Source of the DNA: Suillus spraguei
Lineage: Eukaryota > Basidiomycota > Agaricomycetes > Boletales > Suillaceae
Assembly (NCBI GenBank): GCA_016800925.1
Contig: JABCPU010000109.1
Span: forward strand, 62,001-126,000
DNA length: 64,000 nt
Reading direction: 5' to 3'
The notes beneath the pieces are model-generated. The model saw nothing but the letters and a program-made list of their open reading frames with translations. It made no database searches and had not been told where the DNA came from. Positions 11,583-24,003 of this stretch are shown one piece after another. The translations under genes and the position numbers were made by a program. Positions within the stretch are counted from its first letter, which is position 1, and the number at the start of each line of letters is the position of its first letter.

Positions 11583-14500
11583 ATGTCACTGTTTGGTGAT
11601 GCGTGGAATCAGCATGAACACGGCATCGATTTCGGACTGGGTACCCTGCCACATATAACACCTCAGTTCTTCATCCCTCGAATGGTCGATAAACCTCAAG
11701 ACCCCATAGTGTATGCGATTGAGAGGGAGAAGGCCACAACTCTAGGCAAACGCGATGCGCGTGATTTTGATCCAAGAGATGTTGCGCGCGCTCGAAATGT
11801 TTCTGCACCTCCCTTGTTGTCACCAGAGGTGCTATGGGCAAAATCAGTGACCAGCGGTGATCAACATTCAGTGAGGACTCCCTACACTGCGGTATGAAAA
11901 CTCAATAATAAATTGCAGGATAAAGTTGTCTCCTGGGACGTTCTACGCCAATCACACCCTGACCGTTCATACAACACTCCCTTCTTGACTGAACAGTCTT
12001 CCGATGTATCAGCTTCAGCACAATACCAGTTAGATTCTTTTTTTTTTGCAATATTAATGGCATGACAAATTAAACATTTAGCATGCGGCCTTTGCCGTTT
12101 GACCTGCGAGCAAGCGTAGTCTATGTGAATGAGCTTGAGCTGCTTGAGTCGTTGAGAATGACAGTTCTCGGGACTTCATCTTTTCTACACACGTGGGATC
12201 CAGTTTCAGAGACCTTCGTATCATTCGGAGGCGCAGAAAATCTGCTGAACAAGCTGATTATCAGTGGCAAGGATGAGACGATGAGCAGTAGGTGAGAAAA
12301 TAACTTCAATTTCAATATGTTTGTCTATTAATGTGATGGCGTAGTCTCCTAAAGCGATTTTTAGACATTGGTACCTTGATGCGACGCTTAGAGGCATTCC
12401 TCAGTGTTTTACGAACGCGGTGGGTTCTATGATGCCCATCCATGATTCACGCTGTCTAAATGAGAATGTAGACGCAAAGAGGAAAGTGCAACGGTTCATG
12501 CTTTCTCCCATGCGCTCTCTGTGGTGCTCGTTTATCTACGTGACCAGCTTTCTCGTGGGCCCCTTTCTAACTTTTGCATTCCCGTCTCCTCGAAGACCCT
12601 ATCTGGAACATGGCTATATTATGGGGATTTTGAAGAAATTGTCGTTTCTCTGGCGTCACTTTGCCAAAGGGTATGTTCGCTGACGTTTTCTCGTTTACTT
12701 CTGACGTGTTCTATTAGGGTCTTGGACTGTCTCCCTCGCAATACCCACGATTTACGATGAAACCAGTGGTTCTACTTTCTCGTATATACAAGTATCTCGA
12801 TACCCATTTTCGCAAATCGTCTTCCCGAATTTTGGTTGCTGTGTTCGCTTATCTCCTCACAATGTCCTCGAAAAATTACTTACAGGCATTGTGTCGCTCA
12901 GTTGCCTACGCTGACAGCAACAGTCAGTGGGGAGCAACAAGCCGGCAGCCTCAGCGGACTGCAATTGGTCCATTGTACATCGAAGACTTTGATCAGGCGT
13001 CGCCTGAGGATGATGGTGTTCTCTTTACTGAAGATGATGAATTACCGTCTTTTATACCACGCGATTTGGTAGAAGTATTGCCGGCCGCTCAAAAATCTCT
13101 CAAATTTCTCACTGCCGCAAAACCTGGTCATCCTGTGCTAAATCCCCCGGTGCGACGGCCGTTTATCACTTGGGTGTGGTCAACCAAAGATATTGAAGAC
13201 TTATGGAGAACGGGGTCTCATGTTGAGGCCGGTGGTGTCGCGCCAACTATCAGCCACCACAACCCCCCTGATCTGGCTTCGGCTGATGCTAATCTCCATG
13301 GGTACAGCTACCAGTCCGACCTCGTTGGTTTTCGGGTTTTCGACCTGGAGCCTGGCTCAAACGGAGACAATACATTCAATGAGCACTCAATGCATGCTGC
13401 ATTGGAAAGCTTCATCCTGTCCTTTCCGCCCGTTCTCCCTTCAATCACGCCGAACCTGAGTCTCCTGACTAGCCTGGTCTTTTCTCCGCTCATCTTACAT
13501 GCCGCCTGCCTTTCTAGTGCACTATTATCGATATTCCTGGACCAGAACTCGTTTCTCTACCTACACGACCATCTCGTTCTACTTCGTTCACATATGCTCC
13601 TAACTTCCCCATCGTTCAAATCACGACTCACATCTGCTTTGTTCTCTGACACCGATGACCGCGAGGTTGTCGCTGGAGGCGGAAAATCATTCGCACTGTC
13701 CCGCCAGAGGAGTAGATCTGCCGCTGGAGTGGCTCGTCATGTCACCAGTCGTTGGGCCGTCGGCTTAGCCCCGTTCTTGACAGAGCGAGGGACGTGGCCT
13801 CCTGGGGGTGCTGACCTTAGCTTTTTCCTGAGAACAGTTATCGTGGACTCTCAGGACACATGTTCATTTGGCCCCGACGATAGCCAACAAGAGCATGAAC
13901 TTGGTTCAAGGCGCATAGCAGAGGAAGCTGAAGTTCGTCTTGGGTTCGCTATCAGAGACCTCGCCAGCGATACGGGACGTGAACGATGGCTCAACCCACT
14001 TTGTGAGATACGTTTTCGTTATGTATAGTATGTGTACGCTAAGTTATCATGCGCACTTAGACATCGAGTAAGTAACGTCTTTTTTGCTGCAGGTCGAAGG
14101 TGCTTCATAGATTCCTTGACCAGAGCATTAGACTTTCTGTACCTCGACTATAAGGTTCCCCATCCTTTGGACGTGATTATCACACCGGACACTACATCCA
14201 AATACCAAAGGATTTTCGCGTTCCTTTTACGCGTGATTAGAGGTGAGCTACGGTTATCTTGTACTTCCATATGTTCAACGAAACTGCAGTGGAATCCGCC
14301 ATTCGAGCGGCTTTCCGCATGACGCATCAAAATGTACTATTTTCAACCTTGAACCAATCCAGGAAACTCCTCACTCACTTCCGTTTCGTGGCGCATTCGT
14401 TCGTGACCACCCTCTCCGCGTATATATTCGATGTAGCAATTGGAGGCAACTTTGACGCATTCCTGGCTCGAGTCGCTGCGTGTCGTTTGGGAACAAGCTC

Positions 14501-14985
14501 CGAGTTTACTGATGTCTTTTCGGTCGCTGAGGCCCACTCTGCTGTCTTGAATGACATTCTCGGTGCTTGTTTGATACGCTCGGCTCAACAAGAAGCTGGT
14601 GACCTTCTCAGTGGGAGCCTAGAACTTATCCTAGAGCTCTGCGTTATGATCGGTGACCTCAACGACGGGCGGTTGCAAGAGTATCAGGCGTCATCAGCTC
14701 TTGATACACTCTTTGCTGCATTTCGTAATAAAATGTCAACCATGGTACGTACAGCTGACTGCTTCACTGAAGCTAGTAGTAGGCTGATTTCGGATCCTTC
14801 GGTTGCAGATCAAAGTTCTAGATGTCCTACTGGAGAAGGATCTGAAGGCATCGCAACGCCAGGAACTCTTGCTTGCATTACAGGAACAAAGCGATGTTCG
14901 CCATGCCCCTGGTGGCGTGGAAGCGTTGCGCCACCTTATATTACGCCTCGACATCAATGAATGGTGGAAAAATTTGAATTCGTAA
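11583..14985 (+). CDS. Gamma-tubulin complex component (Spc97/Spc98 family, GCP5/6-like), 982 aa
   Basis: Exons: 11583-11870, 11919-12028, 12082-12291, 12345-12419, 12472-12670, 12718-14002, 14093-14242, 14290-14744, 14809-14985. They sum to 983 codons with consistent phases. Spc97/98 proteins form the ring that nucleates microtubules at the spindle pole. The N-terminal GRIP1-like part includes VLVYLRDQLSRGP and WLYYGDFEEIV. The C-terminal GRIP2-like part includes DVIITPDTTSKYQRIFAFLL, RVIRVESAIRAAFR, LTHFRFVAHSFVTTLSAYIF and a helical end (LRLDINEWWKN). The long variable middle points to the GCP4/5/6 side rather than GCP2/3. The first ATG in frame was used; an upstream exon is possible. It ends 198 bp from the convergent CDC6 stop. 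Confidence 0.82.
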
Positions 14986-15183
14986 AATGGATGCGGTACA
15001 ACGCAGCATACAGTGATTTATCTAATGTTACGTGAGATGTTGGGTAGTATGAGTTCCGTATCGTAAAAGACATAACCATAAAGAAAGACAAACATTAGTA
15101 ATAAGAAAAGAATGATGCAAAGTTTATCTGAATGGATACATAGTAGCACTGTGGTAACGAAGAGAATTTGCGTTTAGTCGTAT

Positions 15184-17114
15184 CTAACCTTCAAATGCTT
15201 CATCGAAAGGTTTATCAGCGGTCATGCCTGACACTGAGTTCGTCTTCGACTCTCGTGCGATACGTCCACATTCCCTAGCCCATATAGCCCTAACTTCCTC
15301 TTCACGTACATCGCTGGCACCAGAGTCGTCGGTCACACCCAGGCCACGCAGGACTTCATCCACGCGAATGGTTTCCGGAAGCTTGATGTCTTGACCTGCT
15401 GCAGCTCCCTTTGCAGTTCCACCGAACGATGCAGCTCGACCGAGTGCACGACGACCAGTCTTCGATGGAGAGGCAGTTGCCATCCGAGTAGACCTCGACG
15501 CTACGAGTCCTACAGTCTCTAGCATCCCTATCAGATCTGAGAACTCGCTTCTGGAAACTGGTGTAAAGATGTCGTTATCTGCACGTGTAAGCACAGTTGA
15601 GTAGTATGCATGGAGCTGGGCGACGTCGAGCCCAGCAGTCCTTTGAGAAATGATAGAGCCTGCACGCTTCACAGGGGACTTGGTAGGCGTCGAGGTGGTA
15701 GGCGCAGAGAGGGACGAAGTGACCTCCACGCGTTTCGATGCAAGAAGCATGCATAGGAGAGCCAATCTGACTTGCAAACCAAGATTACGGACCTTGGACA
15801 CGGTCTCATTGCTGGTAGGGGTAGGGGATAGTGCCAAGGAAGAAGGGGAACGACCACCACCATTGGATGGTAGATATGCCTTGAGGGCTGCAAGGATGTG
15901 ATCCGGTTTGACGATGAGAGGTGGAGTGGTGAGAGGATTTGCATCTGCATCTGGGACTTTCGAACCCGTGACAGCCAGGTCTATTGCCCCCCGAAGTACC
16001 TCAAACAAGGCTCGAACGTCACCAGTTTGCGACGCAATTTTTTTCGTGAGGAGATTTAATGTTGAAGCAGGAAGGAACTTTTTGGCTTGTTCTGTTGTTT
16101 CCAGGAATTCCAAATTGTCATAGAGAGGTGAGAGACGTGTTTGCAGCACTTGAAGAAGTTGCTGGGAAGAATACGCGGCAAAGTGAAGGGTCAGGACGCT
16201 GGAAGCTTCACGAGTGGACAACTGCGCAAGTGGTGATGTGAGAGTGTGTGTATTTGCAATTCCGATGGTGCGGAGGGTGGACGAATGTTGTTGAGACATG
16301 GAGAAAATTGAAGAAAGCGTTTGATTTGAAGATGCAATATGGTCGAGCTCGTCCAGGACAACAACACTGGTACAAGGTCAAATGATGAAATGGGCAGTGG
16401 TCATGGTACATACCACTTATGTTTTAAAGTAGAGAGTGCTCTCTCGACCGCTTGCTTACCCTTGACTTTGCAAGGTTTTGTGGCATTTTTGGAAGCCCTT
16501 GTGCAACACAACTCTTCGTGAAGACGATCCCAGAGGGCATCCAGCCCATCCAAGGCCATGCAATTAATGGAGATAACTCTTAGATCGGACGTCCCTTCGG
16601 ACCCCTCGAACGAACGCAGAACCGAGTTGACAAGCGCTGTCTTTCCTGTCCCAGGTGTACCAGAGATGTACAATGACGTGTGCGCGCTATCGCACCATGA
16701 CGAGGCGACGAATTCCAGAATGCGTTGTCGTTCATCCTCTCGTCCAGATATGGGAGATATACTTGTGTTGGTCGAGCGAAGTAGTCCTCGAGCACGCGTG
16801 TATACAGGAAGTAACAAAACTGGGGGTGTTGGAGGGGGAGTAGATATCACTAACGTGTGTATGGAACGCGGTGTATCGACTGCTACGTCATTCCGCGAGT
16901 CAGTACGGAATGGAGGTACGTTTTCCTTGTTTGAATCTCCTTGCACACTAGAGAGCGAGATACGGGCGCGTTTCGATTTAGGGCTTTGTTCCGGAGTGAG
17001 CATGTGCTGTGACAGGGTTGCAATATCGCCTGTAGATGCTGATGAGACAGCCTTTTGGTCGACATGATGTGAACGCTTTCCAAGGACTGAACCTTGAGAT
17101 GACCGTGTTTGCAT
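15184..17114 (-). CDS. CDC6: CDC6-type AAA+ replication licensing ATPase, 627 aa
   Basis: Exons on -: 17114-16414 and 16366-15184, in frame, 627 aa. Cdc6 loads the MCM helicase with ORC in G1. The N-terminus has basic and S/T-P motifs (LTPEQSPKSKRAR, residues 39-51) typical of CDK control and nuclear import, and a KEN at 63-65. The AAA+ core shows ISGREDERQ (122-130), Walker A GTPGTGKT (152-159), Walker B VVVLDELD formed across the intron, and sensor 1 TIGIANTHTL. The C-terminal part carries the winged-helix-like region (DVAQLHAYYSTVL ... SEFSDLIGMLETVGLV). It is much shorter than Orc1 and lacks a BAH domain. An ACGCGT box and two near matches lie about 190-210 bp upstream. Confidence 0.92.
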
Positions 17115-17302
17115 GATTGGAGATTGAAAGTAACACAGCCTGTGTTGTAAATGACTATGACTAGAGAATATTAAACGTCGCCTAAGTACTAGATGGACGT
17201 GGACAAGAGACTGGTGAATGGATAAGTTCAAGTTTTGACCCACTATGGACAATTCGCATTATAGCGGGTTCCAAATTTTAAGCTCCGCTGATCACTCATT
17301 TC

Positions 17303-17324
17303 AACGCGACGCGCTTGAACGCGT
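17303..17324. promoter_or_regulatory. MluI cell-cycle box cluster upstream of CDC6
   Basis: ACGCGT at 17319-17324, with ACGCGA and GACGCGC immediately beside it (17304-17314). The cluster is about 190-210 bp upstream of the CDC6 start. In yeasts CDC6/cdc18 is a classical MBF target, so G1/S transcription is a reasonable inference. Confidence 0.6.
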
Positions 17325-17645
17325 AAGTCATGTGACTTCATTCGTGTTGTATTGGATTTTGCGTACATAAGCTCATCATACCCGAGTTTATTTCAAACTA
17401 GAATTCTTCGGCTTTGACAGCAGCGCAGCAGCCGCAGTCAGTTCTTCTGATTCCCGCAGCTTGCGAGCACTGCCTGTTGGAACTTCGAAGTGCATTAGGG
17501 CCCTGGGACGTGACTTTGATGTGGCTGGCATCATGGAGTGGTGTTTGAGTGGAATTAACAATTAGACTCTTCTGCACCTCGTGCTAATGTTTCACCGCGT
17601 TTGTTACTCTCCAACTTTCGATCCTGGCAAAGTGGGTCAGAAAAT

Positions 17646-18827
17646 ATGACCGTAAGCATATCTCACTCACTTCTAGCCTTGGCCTTTGCTCTCGCTTTGC
17701 AATCTCTTGAGGTTGTGCGTGGCGCTGGAATCATGTTCCTTCTCGATGACAGGGATGGTGGTGATAATCACGATGGCGGTGACGATAACAATAACAATGG
17801 CCAATCTACCACATCGTACACCACTACCAGTACGACCTCCACATCTACATCTACATCTCAGTCAAGCTCGAGCTCCACAACTACTTCCACATCTACATCT
17901 CAGTCGAGCTCGAGCTCCACAACTACTTCCACATCCACATCCACATCTACATCCACATCTACATCCACATCCACATCTCAGTCGAGCTTGAGCTCCATAA
18001 CTACTGCCTCAGGCACACTAACCAGCTTCAGCTCGAGCTCCACCAGTTCCTCCAACCCATCCCAGAATAATGGGTCTCCAACCTCCAGTCAAGGGCTTAG
18101 CACTGGAGAGCGAACTGGTCTAGCATTTGGGATAAGTAAGCTAGAATTGTCCGAGCCTTTCCCGAAAAATATTAACTCGGTGATTCCAGTGTTTCTCTTG
18201 ATATTCTGCGCAATACTAGTGTGCTACTTAAGGAAGCGGTCTCGTAGGGCTCGGGAGAGTGTCGATTATGGACCTGTCCTTCTGTCCTCAGAAGTGAGTC
18301 AATACCGTCCTCCCGATTCTGTTACATCGAGAGAGAGAGACCTTCCACCCCTACCTCAATTGGATACCGCATATCCCAATTCACCTGATATCTTGGAGTC
18401 TTCATCCCTCTCAGCTATCCCAAGCGCCATTCCCTCATCGAGCGACAGTTTGCATCCCCCATCTACTTGGAACCGTTATAGCGTACTGTCGCAGGCATCA
18501 GATTCTCAGCGAATAGCGACTCAAAATGAGTCCATTCTCCCCAACCCCTACGACACATTCCCAGCCCGATCTGCATCATACGCATCCATGTCTCCTTCTC
18601 CAACGCATTCGATACCCCATGATTCTTTGATTCCCGCGAGTGCTGCAATGATAGGCACTTTTACTACACCTCTAGCTGGTAGCTCCAGCAACATTCAGCT
18701 CGAGCGCCGGCTTTCTGTACTTCACACAGATATGATCCGACATCAGAAAGGACTTGAACTTGACCACAGGAAACGGAGTCTTGATGCTCAAGAAGCACAG
18801 GACCCTCCGCCGCAATATTCTTCTTGA
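17646..18827 (+). CDS. Single-pass membrane protein with mucin-like ectodomain (array copy A), 375 aa
   Basis: Exons 17646-18135 and 18190-18827. A signal peptide (MTVSISHSLLALAFALALQS) is followed by an Asp/Asn-rich patch, a long Ser/Thr repeat tract (about residues 55-150, simple TCN-type DNA repeat), then a transmembrane helix at about 160-178 (MFLLIFCAILVCYL) with basic stop-transfer KRSRRAR. The cytoplasmic tail is Pro/Ser-rich, with RRLSVLHTDMIRHQ and a terminal PPPQYSS (PPxY-like). The layout resembles fungal Wsc/Mid2-type wall-stress sensors or S/T-rich anchors, without a WSC domain. The intron position is conserved in copies B and C, right before the TM. In this copy the 54-nt intron is open and divisible by three, so retention would add 18 residues without breaking frame. 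Confidence 0.8.
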   Translation: MTVSISHSLLALAFALALQSLEVVRGAGIMFLLDDRDGGDNHDGGDDNNNNGQSTTSYTTTSTTSTSTSTSQSSSSSTTTSTSTSQSSSSSTTTSTSTSTSTSTSTSTSTSQSSLSSITTASGTLTSFSSSSTSSSNPSQNNGSPTSSQGLSTGERTGLAFGISKLELSEPFPKNINSVIPVFLLIFCAILVCYLRKRSRRARESVDYGPVLLSSEVSQYRPPDSVTSRERDLPPLPQLDTAYPNSPDILESSSLSAIPSAIPSSSDSLHPPSTWNRYSVLSQASDSQRIATQNESILPNPYDTFPARSASYASMSPSPTHSIPHDSLIPASAAMIGTFTTPLAGSSSNIQLERRLSVLHTDMIRHQKGLELDHRKRSLDAQEAQDPPPQYSS

Positions 18828-19404
18828 CTGAATCATGCACTATAATGCAATAATTGAACACTTTCGCACTATTTGTGACTGCCCTCGCAGATACCTATGA
18901 CCTGGACTTTGAACAATAGTAGATTGTACCGCAGTAAAGCTCGAGGTCAACTCGTTCCTAGAGGTACTTATTGCTTGCTAGACGTTATTTACATTCTTCC
19001 GGTTATTTTACCTCGTCGTTACAAATCCCTTGCGACACTACAGTGAAGCTGGAAATTCTCTGGTACAATTTAAGCAGTTCATCTTTTTCGCAGATCAGAA
19101 TCTAATTCGGCCACTTCTCTCAGTTGACTCCCGATAAGCCGAATCCCGATTCGAGTGTGTACGAACTTGAATGTCACCCATTATGCGAGCAGTAGCGGTG
19201 AAGTTGTCGTTGTTCTCAAATGGGGAGATGTAGAATGGACTCGGTGGGGCACAATGACGTATATAAGGACGGCTTGAGCCAGGCCCACGCATCATGGCCA
19301 CGGTGTGCTACTCAGCGAAGTAACCCTCGGCCCGGGTCCCCTTAGTCAGACTTCCTTCAGAATCTCTGGCTCAGGCGCTCAAGTCTCTCCGCTCAACGTT
19401 CACG
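18828..19404. other. Intergenic; duplicated 3' flank of the array unit
   Basis: 577 bases after copy A. The part near 18930-19020 (GCTCGAGGTCAACTCGTTCCTAG..., then TTCCGGTTATTTTACCT) resembles the 3' flank of copy C near 22870-22985, showing that the duplicated unit extended past the stop codon. No ORF recognised. Confidence 0.55.
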
Positions 19405-20175
19405 ATGACGTTTGTACATCTTGATGCATTTACTCCACCAGTTGGCCGCAGTGGCCGGACCACGACTCGACCTAGTTCAAAGTCTACCCGGTCTACTACT
19501 AGTACTAATACCCAGTCTAGCTCTGGAACTTCCACTACAGGCACAATCTCCAGTTCCAGCTCCAGTTATGCAAGCACGACTAGCACCAGTTCCTCCGGGT
19601 CAAGCTCGTCCCGGAAAGTGTTTAGCACTGGAGCGCGGGTTGGGCTAGGATTTGGGCTAGGTGAGCTGACATTTCACGAGCCTTTCCCTCCAAAATTTTT
19701 GACTTGTTTCTTGCTTTATTCCAGTGTTCTTCCTGTTATTATGCGTAATGCTGTTTTTCTACTTGAAAAGACGATTCAAGGGGGCTTGGGAAAAAGTCCA
19801 TTATCATCATCACGAGCCTGTCCCTTCGGCACCGGAAGGGGGATACTTTCCACCTTCACCTCGGCTGGATGTCACACATCCAAATTTCCAATACCAATTA
19901 TCAGCACCCGCTCATCCTGCCGCACCGTACTATTCTCCAGCATATTTAATACCCTATGAAACTTCGGCGGGTGCTACGATGATGACGCCTTTGAATACGC
20001 CGCAGCCGGTAGTTCACTGAGCAGTTCTCACCCTGGGCGTCAGCTGCCGGCGCTTCGTGCAGATAAAATTCAACATCAGAACGAACTCGCAAAGAGGGAA
20101 CGAGGTTCTGATATGGCTCAAGAACTGCACGACTTCCCGCCAAGATATATCCTGATAAGACGTTTAAAGCCGTAA
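19405..20175 (+). pseudogene. Array copy B, frameshifted membrane protein
   Basis: Exons 19405-19660 and 19725-20020 read MTFVHLDAFTPP..., an S/T-rich stretch, then the TM (VFFLLLCVMLFFYL) with KRRF stop-transfer. The frame ends at TGA 20018-20020. A shift of one base near 19990-20010 opens the frame with the family tail (GSSLSSSHPG, LPALRADKIQHQNELAK, ELHDFPPRY) down to TAA 20173-20175. No convincing signal peptide precedes the S/T tract. I infer a decaying duplicate of copy A; an unseen upstream exon or a sequencing indel are alternatives. Confidence 0.65.
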
Positions 20176-21810
20176 CTTTATGCGGTACAGATTTATAACA
20201 CTTGTCAATTGTTGATCGAGGCTGCTAATTTCGTTCTCAGTAGATATTCGCTTGTCGCTAAACAACTGGATATATCATTCGTATGTGATATAATAGGTTT
20301 CATTTCATGCCAGTAGTTTTATATACTCCTACTCTACTGAAGGCATCTCTTGCGTAGGCGTAGGTAAAGCGGTTGATCCTCTGTTCCCTAGGCAATGTTT
20401 GTAGAGGTTCTACTTGATATCGGAGGTGGCATCTATTATCGAATTTGGTACCGTCTGGTAAAACTCTGGACTGTCGAAATTCCAGACTTTCTGGAGTTCA
20501 GTGGTCGGGGGATTTAATATTCAATGACCGTAGATTCATTGCGCTACCTTACTTGCTTCAGTGACTCCCCCTACGACTGTCTTTCCACAATTTTCCCCAT
20601 TAAAATCCAACTGCTCCTCTTCCTAGTATATTGCTACTTAAGCCCAACTGGTTGTAGTTTACGTTCTGGTTTTTCCACCTTACCAAATACCGAATTGCCA
20701 GATCCCCCTCCTACGCTGCTGGAGAATATTTCATGGCATTCAAGCGTTCATCTTTTTTTCTAGTCCCCTAGTGAAATCCCGGCCCAATTCATATCGAGGA
20801 CGTCTCATATCCCGCATGTCTCTTAACAGGTAGTGTAGGCGTGCATGTGGGTTCTTATCGATAAAATATATTTGTCCTGACAGTAACGTTTCTTCTTCTG
20901 CCTTTTTCTCAGATCTCCGGTTGGTTCGGCTATAAAGTAATTTTCCCAGCTCGTTACTCGAATCTCGATTACGATTATCTAATAAGCTACTTACAGTAAA
21001 TAAACAAAGTTTAACAAGTTGCTATTCCCACCATGATGAATTCACCAGGTCGTTTCTTCATGGCGCGTGCTCTTCGGTCTGAAGCGAGAGCATGATCGAA
21101 GTACTAGACGCGAACATTCGCATTTATCATCATACTATCCCTTTGCTGGAGGCCAAGCTGGCGGTCTTTTGTGGTGGGAGAACATGCCGAGGAGTATTCA
21201 CTTAGAGCCTCTTCTTTCCGTAGTACCACATGCAGGGCTGTCATTGCAGGCGACGTCAAGCGGCTAGTCTCGGATATGGACGACATTCAATCAGTACTTG
21301 AAGCGCTGTAATCTTTCAGTCGTTGAAACAAATTAAAATCCGTGCAAACCTTCGCCTTAACCGCATCACAAGACACTCGCTAGCAGGAAGCCTGGTATCA
21401 ACTTAGACGCGGTGCGTAACCTCAAAAACACATTTGCATTGAAGCCACCACTTACAATCTAAAGTAACCGACCTGCTTACTGATCAATGTCGACCAATGA
21501 ATCTTTCGTTTTTTGTAGTTGATGAGTTTCGCCTGGCACAACCGTGTTCCGGCAGAAGCCTGGGTCCACAGCATGTGCCCTATCGGCTCCCGTCAGGGTG
21601 AGAGCCAATCTAGATCTATGGCATCACTCTCCTACTACTAGTACGTATACGTATACGGCCTCGGGCATGGCTATTATTATTTTTGGCTTGGATATGACTT
21701 GGCATACGGACCTACTCACATATAGTTGAGGCAACGGCCGCATGCCTCACTAGTTCTTTCCTCCACATCATCGAAGCACTCGGGAGTATCAGGCTTGAGT
21801 CTATCTAACG
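20176..21810. other. Intergenic between array copies B and C
   Basis: 1.6 kb without a supported gene. Only scattered short ORFs, AT-rich and pyrimidine-rich patches. The last 200 bases before copy C may hold its lost 5' exon or promoter, but no signal peptide could be read there. Confidence 0.5.
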
Positions 21811-22751
21811 ATGGCGTTGCCGTTCAGTCCACTGACGTCACTACCAGGTCACACACCTACCCCCACACCTACCCCCACGCCTACCGTCACGCCTACCCCC
21901 ACACCTACCAGTGCACCATCAGTTGTGACCACCACTCTATCAAATACCCAGTCCAGCACTACAACCAGCTCTAGCTCAAGTTACGCAAGCACAACAAGCA
22001 CCAGTTCCTCAAGCTCGTCTCATAAAGGGCTTAGTACTGGAGCGCAAACTGGGATATCACTTGGAATAGGTGAATTGACATTTTACGAGCCTTTCCCTTT
22101 CAAATCATTGATTTGATTCCAGTGTTTTTCCTGATATTATGTGTACTGGTTTTCTACAACTTAAAGAGGCTATATCAGAGGGCTCGGGAGAAAGACAATA
22201 ATCAGCCTGCCTTGCCGATGTCGGAAGTTAACCAATACCTTCCTCCTCAATCTGTCACATATCCAGGGGGAAACCCTTCACCTCCACCTCCACCTCCATC
22301 TTCATCTCGGCTGGGTACTACGTATCCTGATTCAGCTGATATCTCCAGCGCGGCTCCTTTGTTGAGCCACAATTCCTATCGGAATTCATATCCTGTATCT
22401 ACTCAGAACCGCTACAGCACATTGTCGCAGACGACAGACCCTCACCAAATAGTTACGCAAGATCTACCTACTTTCCCAAATCCCCATGACCCATTCTCAG
22501 CACCCGCTCGCACTGCATCGTTCCATTCTCTAACACATTCAACACCCCATGATGCTTCGGCGAGCGCCGCAATGACGGCCACTTCTGATGTGCTAGCAGT
22601 TGGTAGTTCAAGCAACTCCCAGTCTGAACGCCGACTTTCGGTGCTTCACGCAGATATGACTCGATATCAGAAGGAGCTTGAATTCGAGCACAAACGAAGT
22701 CTTGAACAAGGTCAAGAACCGCACGACCCTCCTCCACAATATCCTTCTTGA
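21811..22751 (+). CDS. Array copy C, mucin-like single-pass membrane protein, 295 aa
   Basis: Exons 21811-22069 and 22123-22751 give 295 aa. The ectodomain has a short Thr-Pro repeat (TPTPTPTPTPT, from an ACCCCCACACCT-like DNA repeat) and an S/T-rich segment (TSTSSSSSSHKGLSTGA, shared with copies A and B). The TM is VFFLILCVLVFYNL, stop-transfer KRLYQRAREK. The Pro-rich tail ends with RRLSVLHADMTRYQKELEFE and PPPQYPS, close to copy A. No signal peptide is visible at this ATG; either the first exon was missed or membrane insertion relies on the TM alone. The tail conservation suggests the cytoplasmic part has been under selection. Confidence 0.7.
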
Positions 22752-23073
22752 GTTTGCGTCACGCAGTACATCACGATGATCCAGTTCTTCCTCATCTTGA
22801 ATGTTTCCCGTATTCTGACAATTTTTTATGTAAAACCTTGGACATCAACAGTACGGATTTATAACGCTCAATAATTGCTCGAGGTCTCAGCAGCTAACTC
22901 GTTCCTAAGAGGTGCTCGTTGCTACTTACAGGAACTGTGAGTTCTAGTCCTATGTAGTTTCTATTCCCCGGTAGTTTCACCTTACCGATCACTTCCTACT
23001 TTACTGGAGGCTAGCACCTTTCATAGTTCACATGGTATAAAATCGTTGATTCTGTTCCCAAATAATCAAAACC

Positions 23074-24003
23074 TTGCAGACTGTAGTTTGGCCTTTTTTG
23101 CTCTACTCGAAACTTCAGTCTCCACGACACAAGCAAGTGGGTACGTGCTTGTACTACGTAATTTTTTCAGCCGGCAGTTCCACCCTTACTACTAGTGACC
23201 CGGTCCAGCTCTACCTCATGCAATCACCACTAGCAGCTCCTCGAACTCAGCCCCGAACAACGCATATAGCTTGACTTCAGCTGCCGGTCGAGGACTCGGC
23301 AGGCAGTGACTGCCGCGCGAACCAGTCTAGTGTTTGGGATAACCCGTGAACTGACGGTATCTACTATCCGAGCTTTTCCTTCCAAAATGTTGACTCGATT
23401 CTGGTGTTTTTCTTACCATTATCTGCAATGCTAGTTTGGTACTTGGAGAGATGATCTCGTATCGCTTATGAGAAAGCCTTTGATAGACCTGCTATTTTGT
23501 TTCCACCCGCTCCTGATGCTCCAGAAAGAGCAAGCTCTTCCTCCACCTCCACCACAGCTGAATCCTGCGTACCCGAATACGTCCAATATCCCGCGTTCCT
23601 CACGCTATTCAGCCAACTCAAGCATCATCTCCCTGTAGTTTATTTATTTATTCCAATTTCTGTCCATTGGGGTAATATACCATATGTCGGACAGTACTAT
23701 CTAGTCTAAGAAGCCCCTGCACCCTCTACATCTCTGGAATCGCGAATACCCTGACGTGAGGATGTCCCCCATCCCCTGTAGTTGAGGTTCACACTCTGCG
23801 TCTGCTTAGAGTCGCTACAGTATATTATCGCAGGAACCATACCAAATCCCGTGCGCATTTTCCACACCTGCAATGTCTTAGGATACTTCAGTTCTCGCTG
23901 GTACTGCAACGACGAGCACGTTAGTTGTACGTGGCTCAAACAACTCTTGGGAGCCCCTGCTCTGCAGGACCCTCCACCAGAATATATTCCGCGAACTACA
24001 CTA
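23074..24003 (+). pseudogene. Array copy D, ruined membrane protein gene
   Basis: Fragments of the family appear in different frames: a serine-rich remnant near 23230-23300, TSLVFGI then a TM-like stretch (FFLPLSAMLVWYL-type) near 23320-23450, a Pro-rich remnant (LPPPPPQLNPAYPNTSNI, about 23530-23590), and a PPPEY end near 23965-23985. The conserved intron border before the TM (GGATAACCCGTGAACTGACG ... ATTCTGG) is recognisable although its acceptor is damaged. No continuous frame can be drawn. Confidence 0.6.

Noticed and set aside
11892..11918. Intron of 27 nt after TACACTGCG in the gamma-tubulin complex gene
   Set aside because: Too short; the donor at 11871 gives a 48-nt intron and keeps frame.
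15184..17114. ORC1 identity for the AAA+ gene
   Set aside because: No BAH domain, Cdc6-like length and N-terminal CDK/KEN motifs fit CDC6 better.
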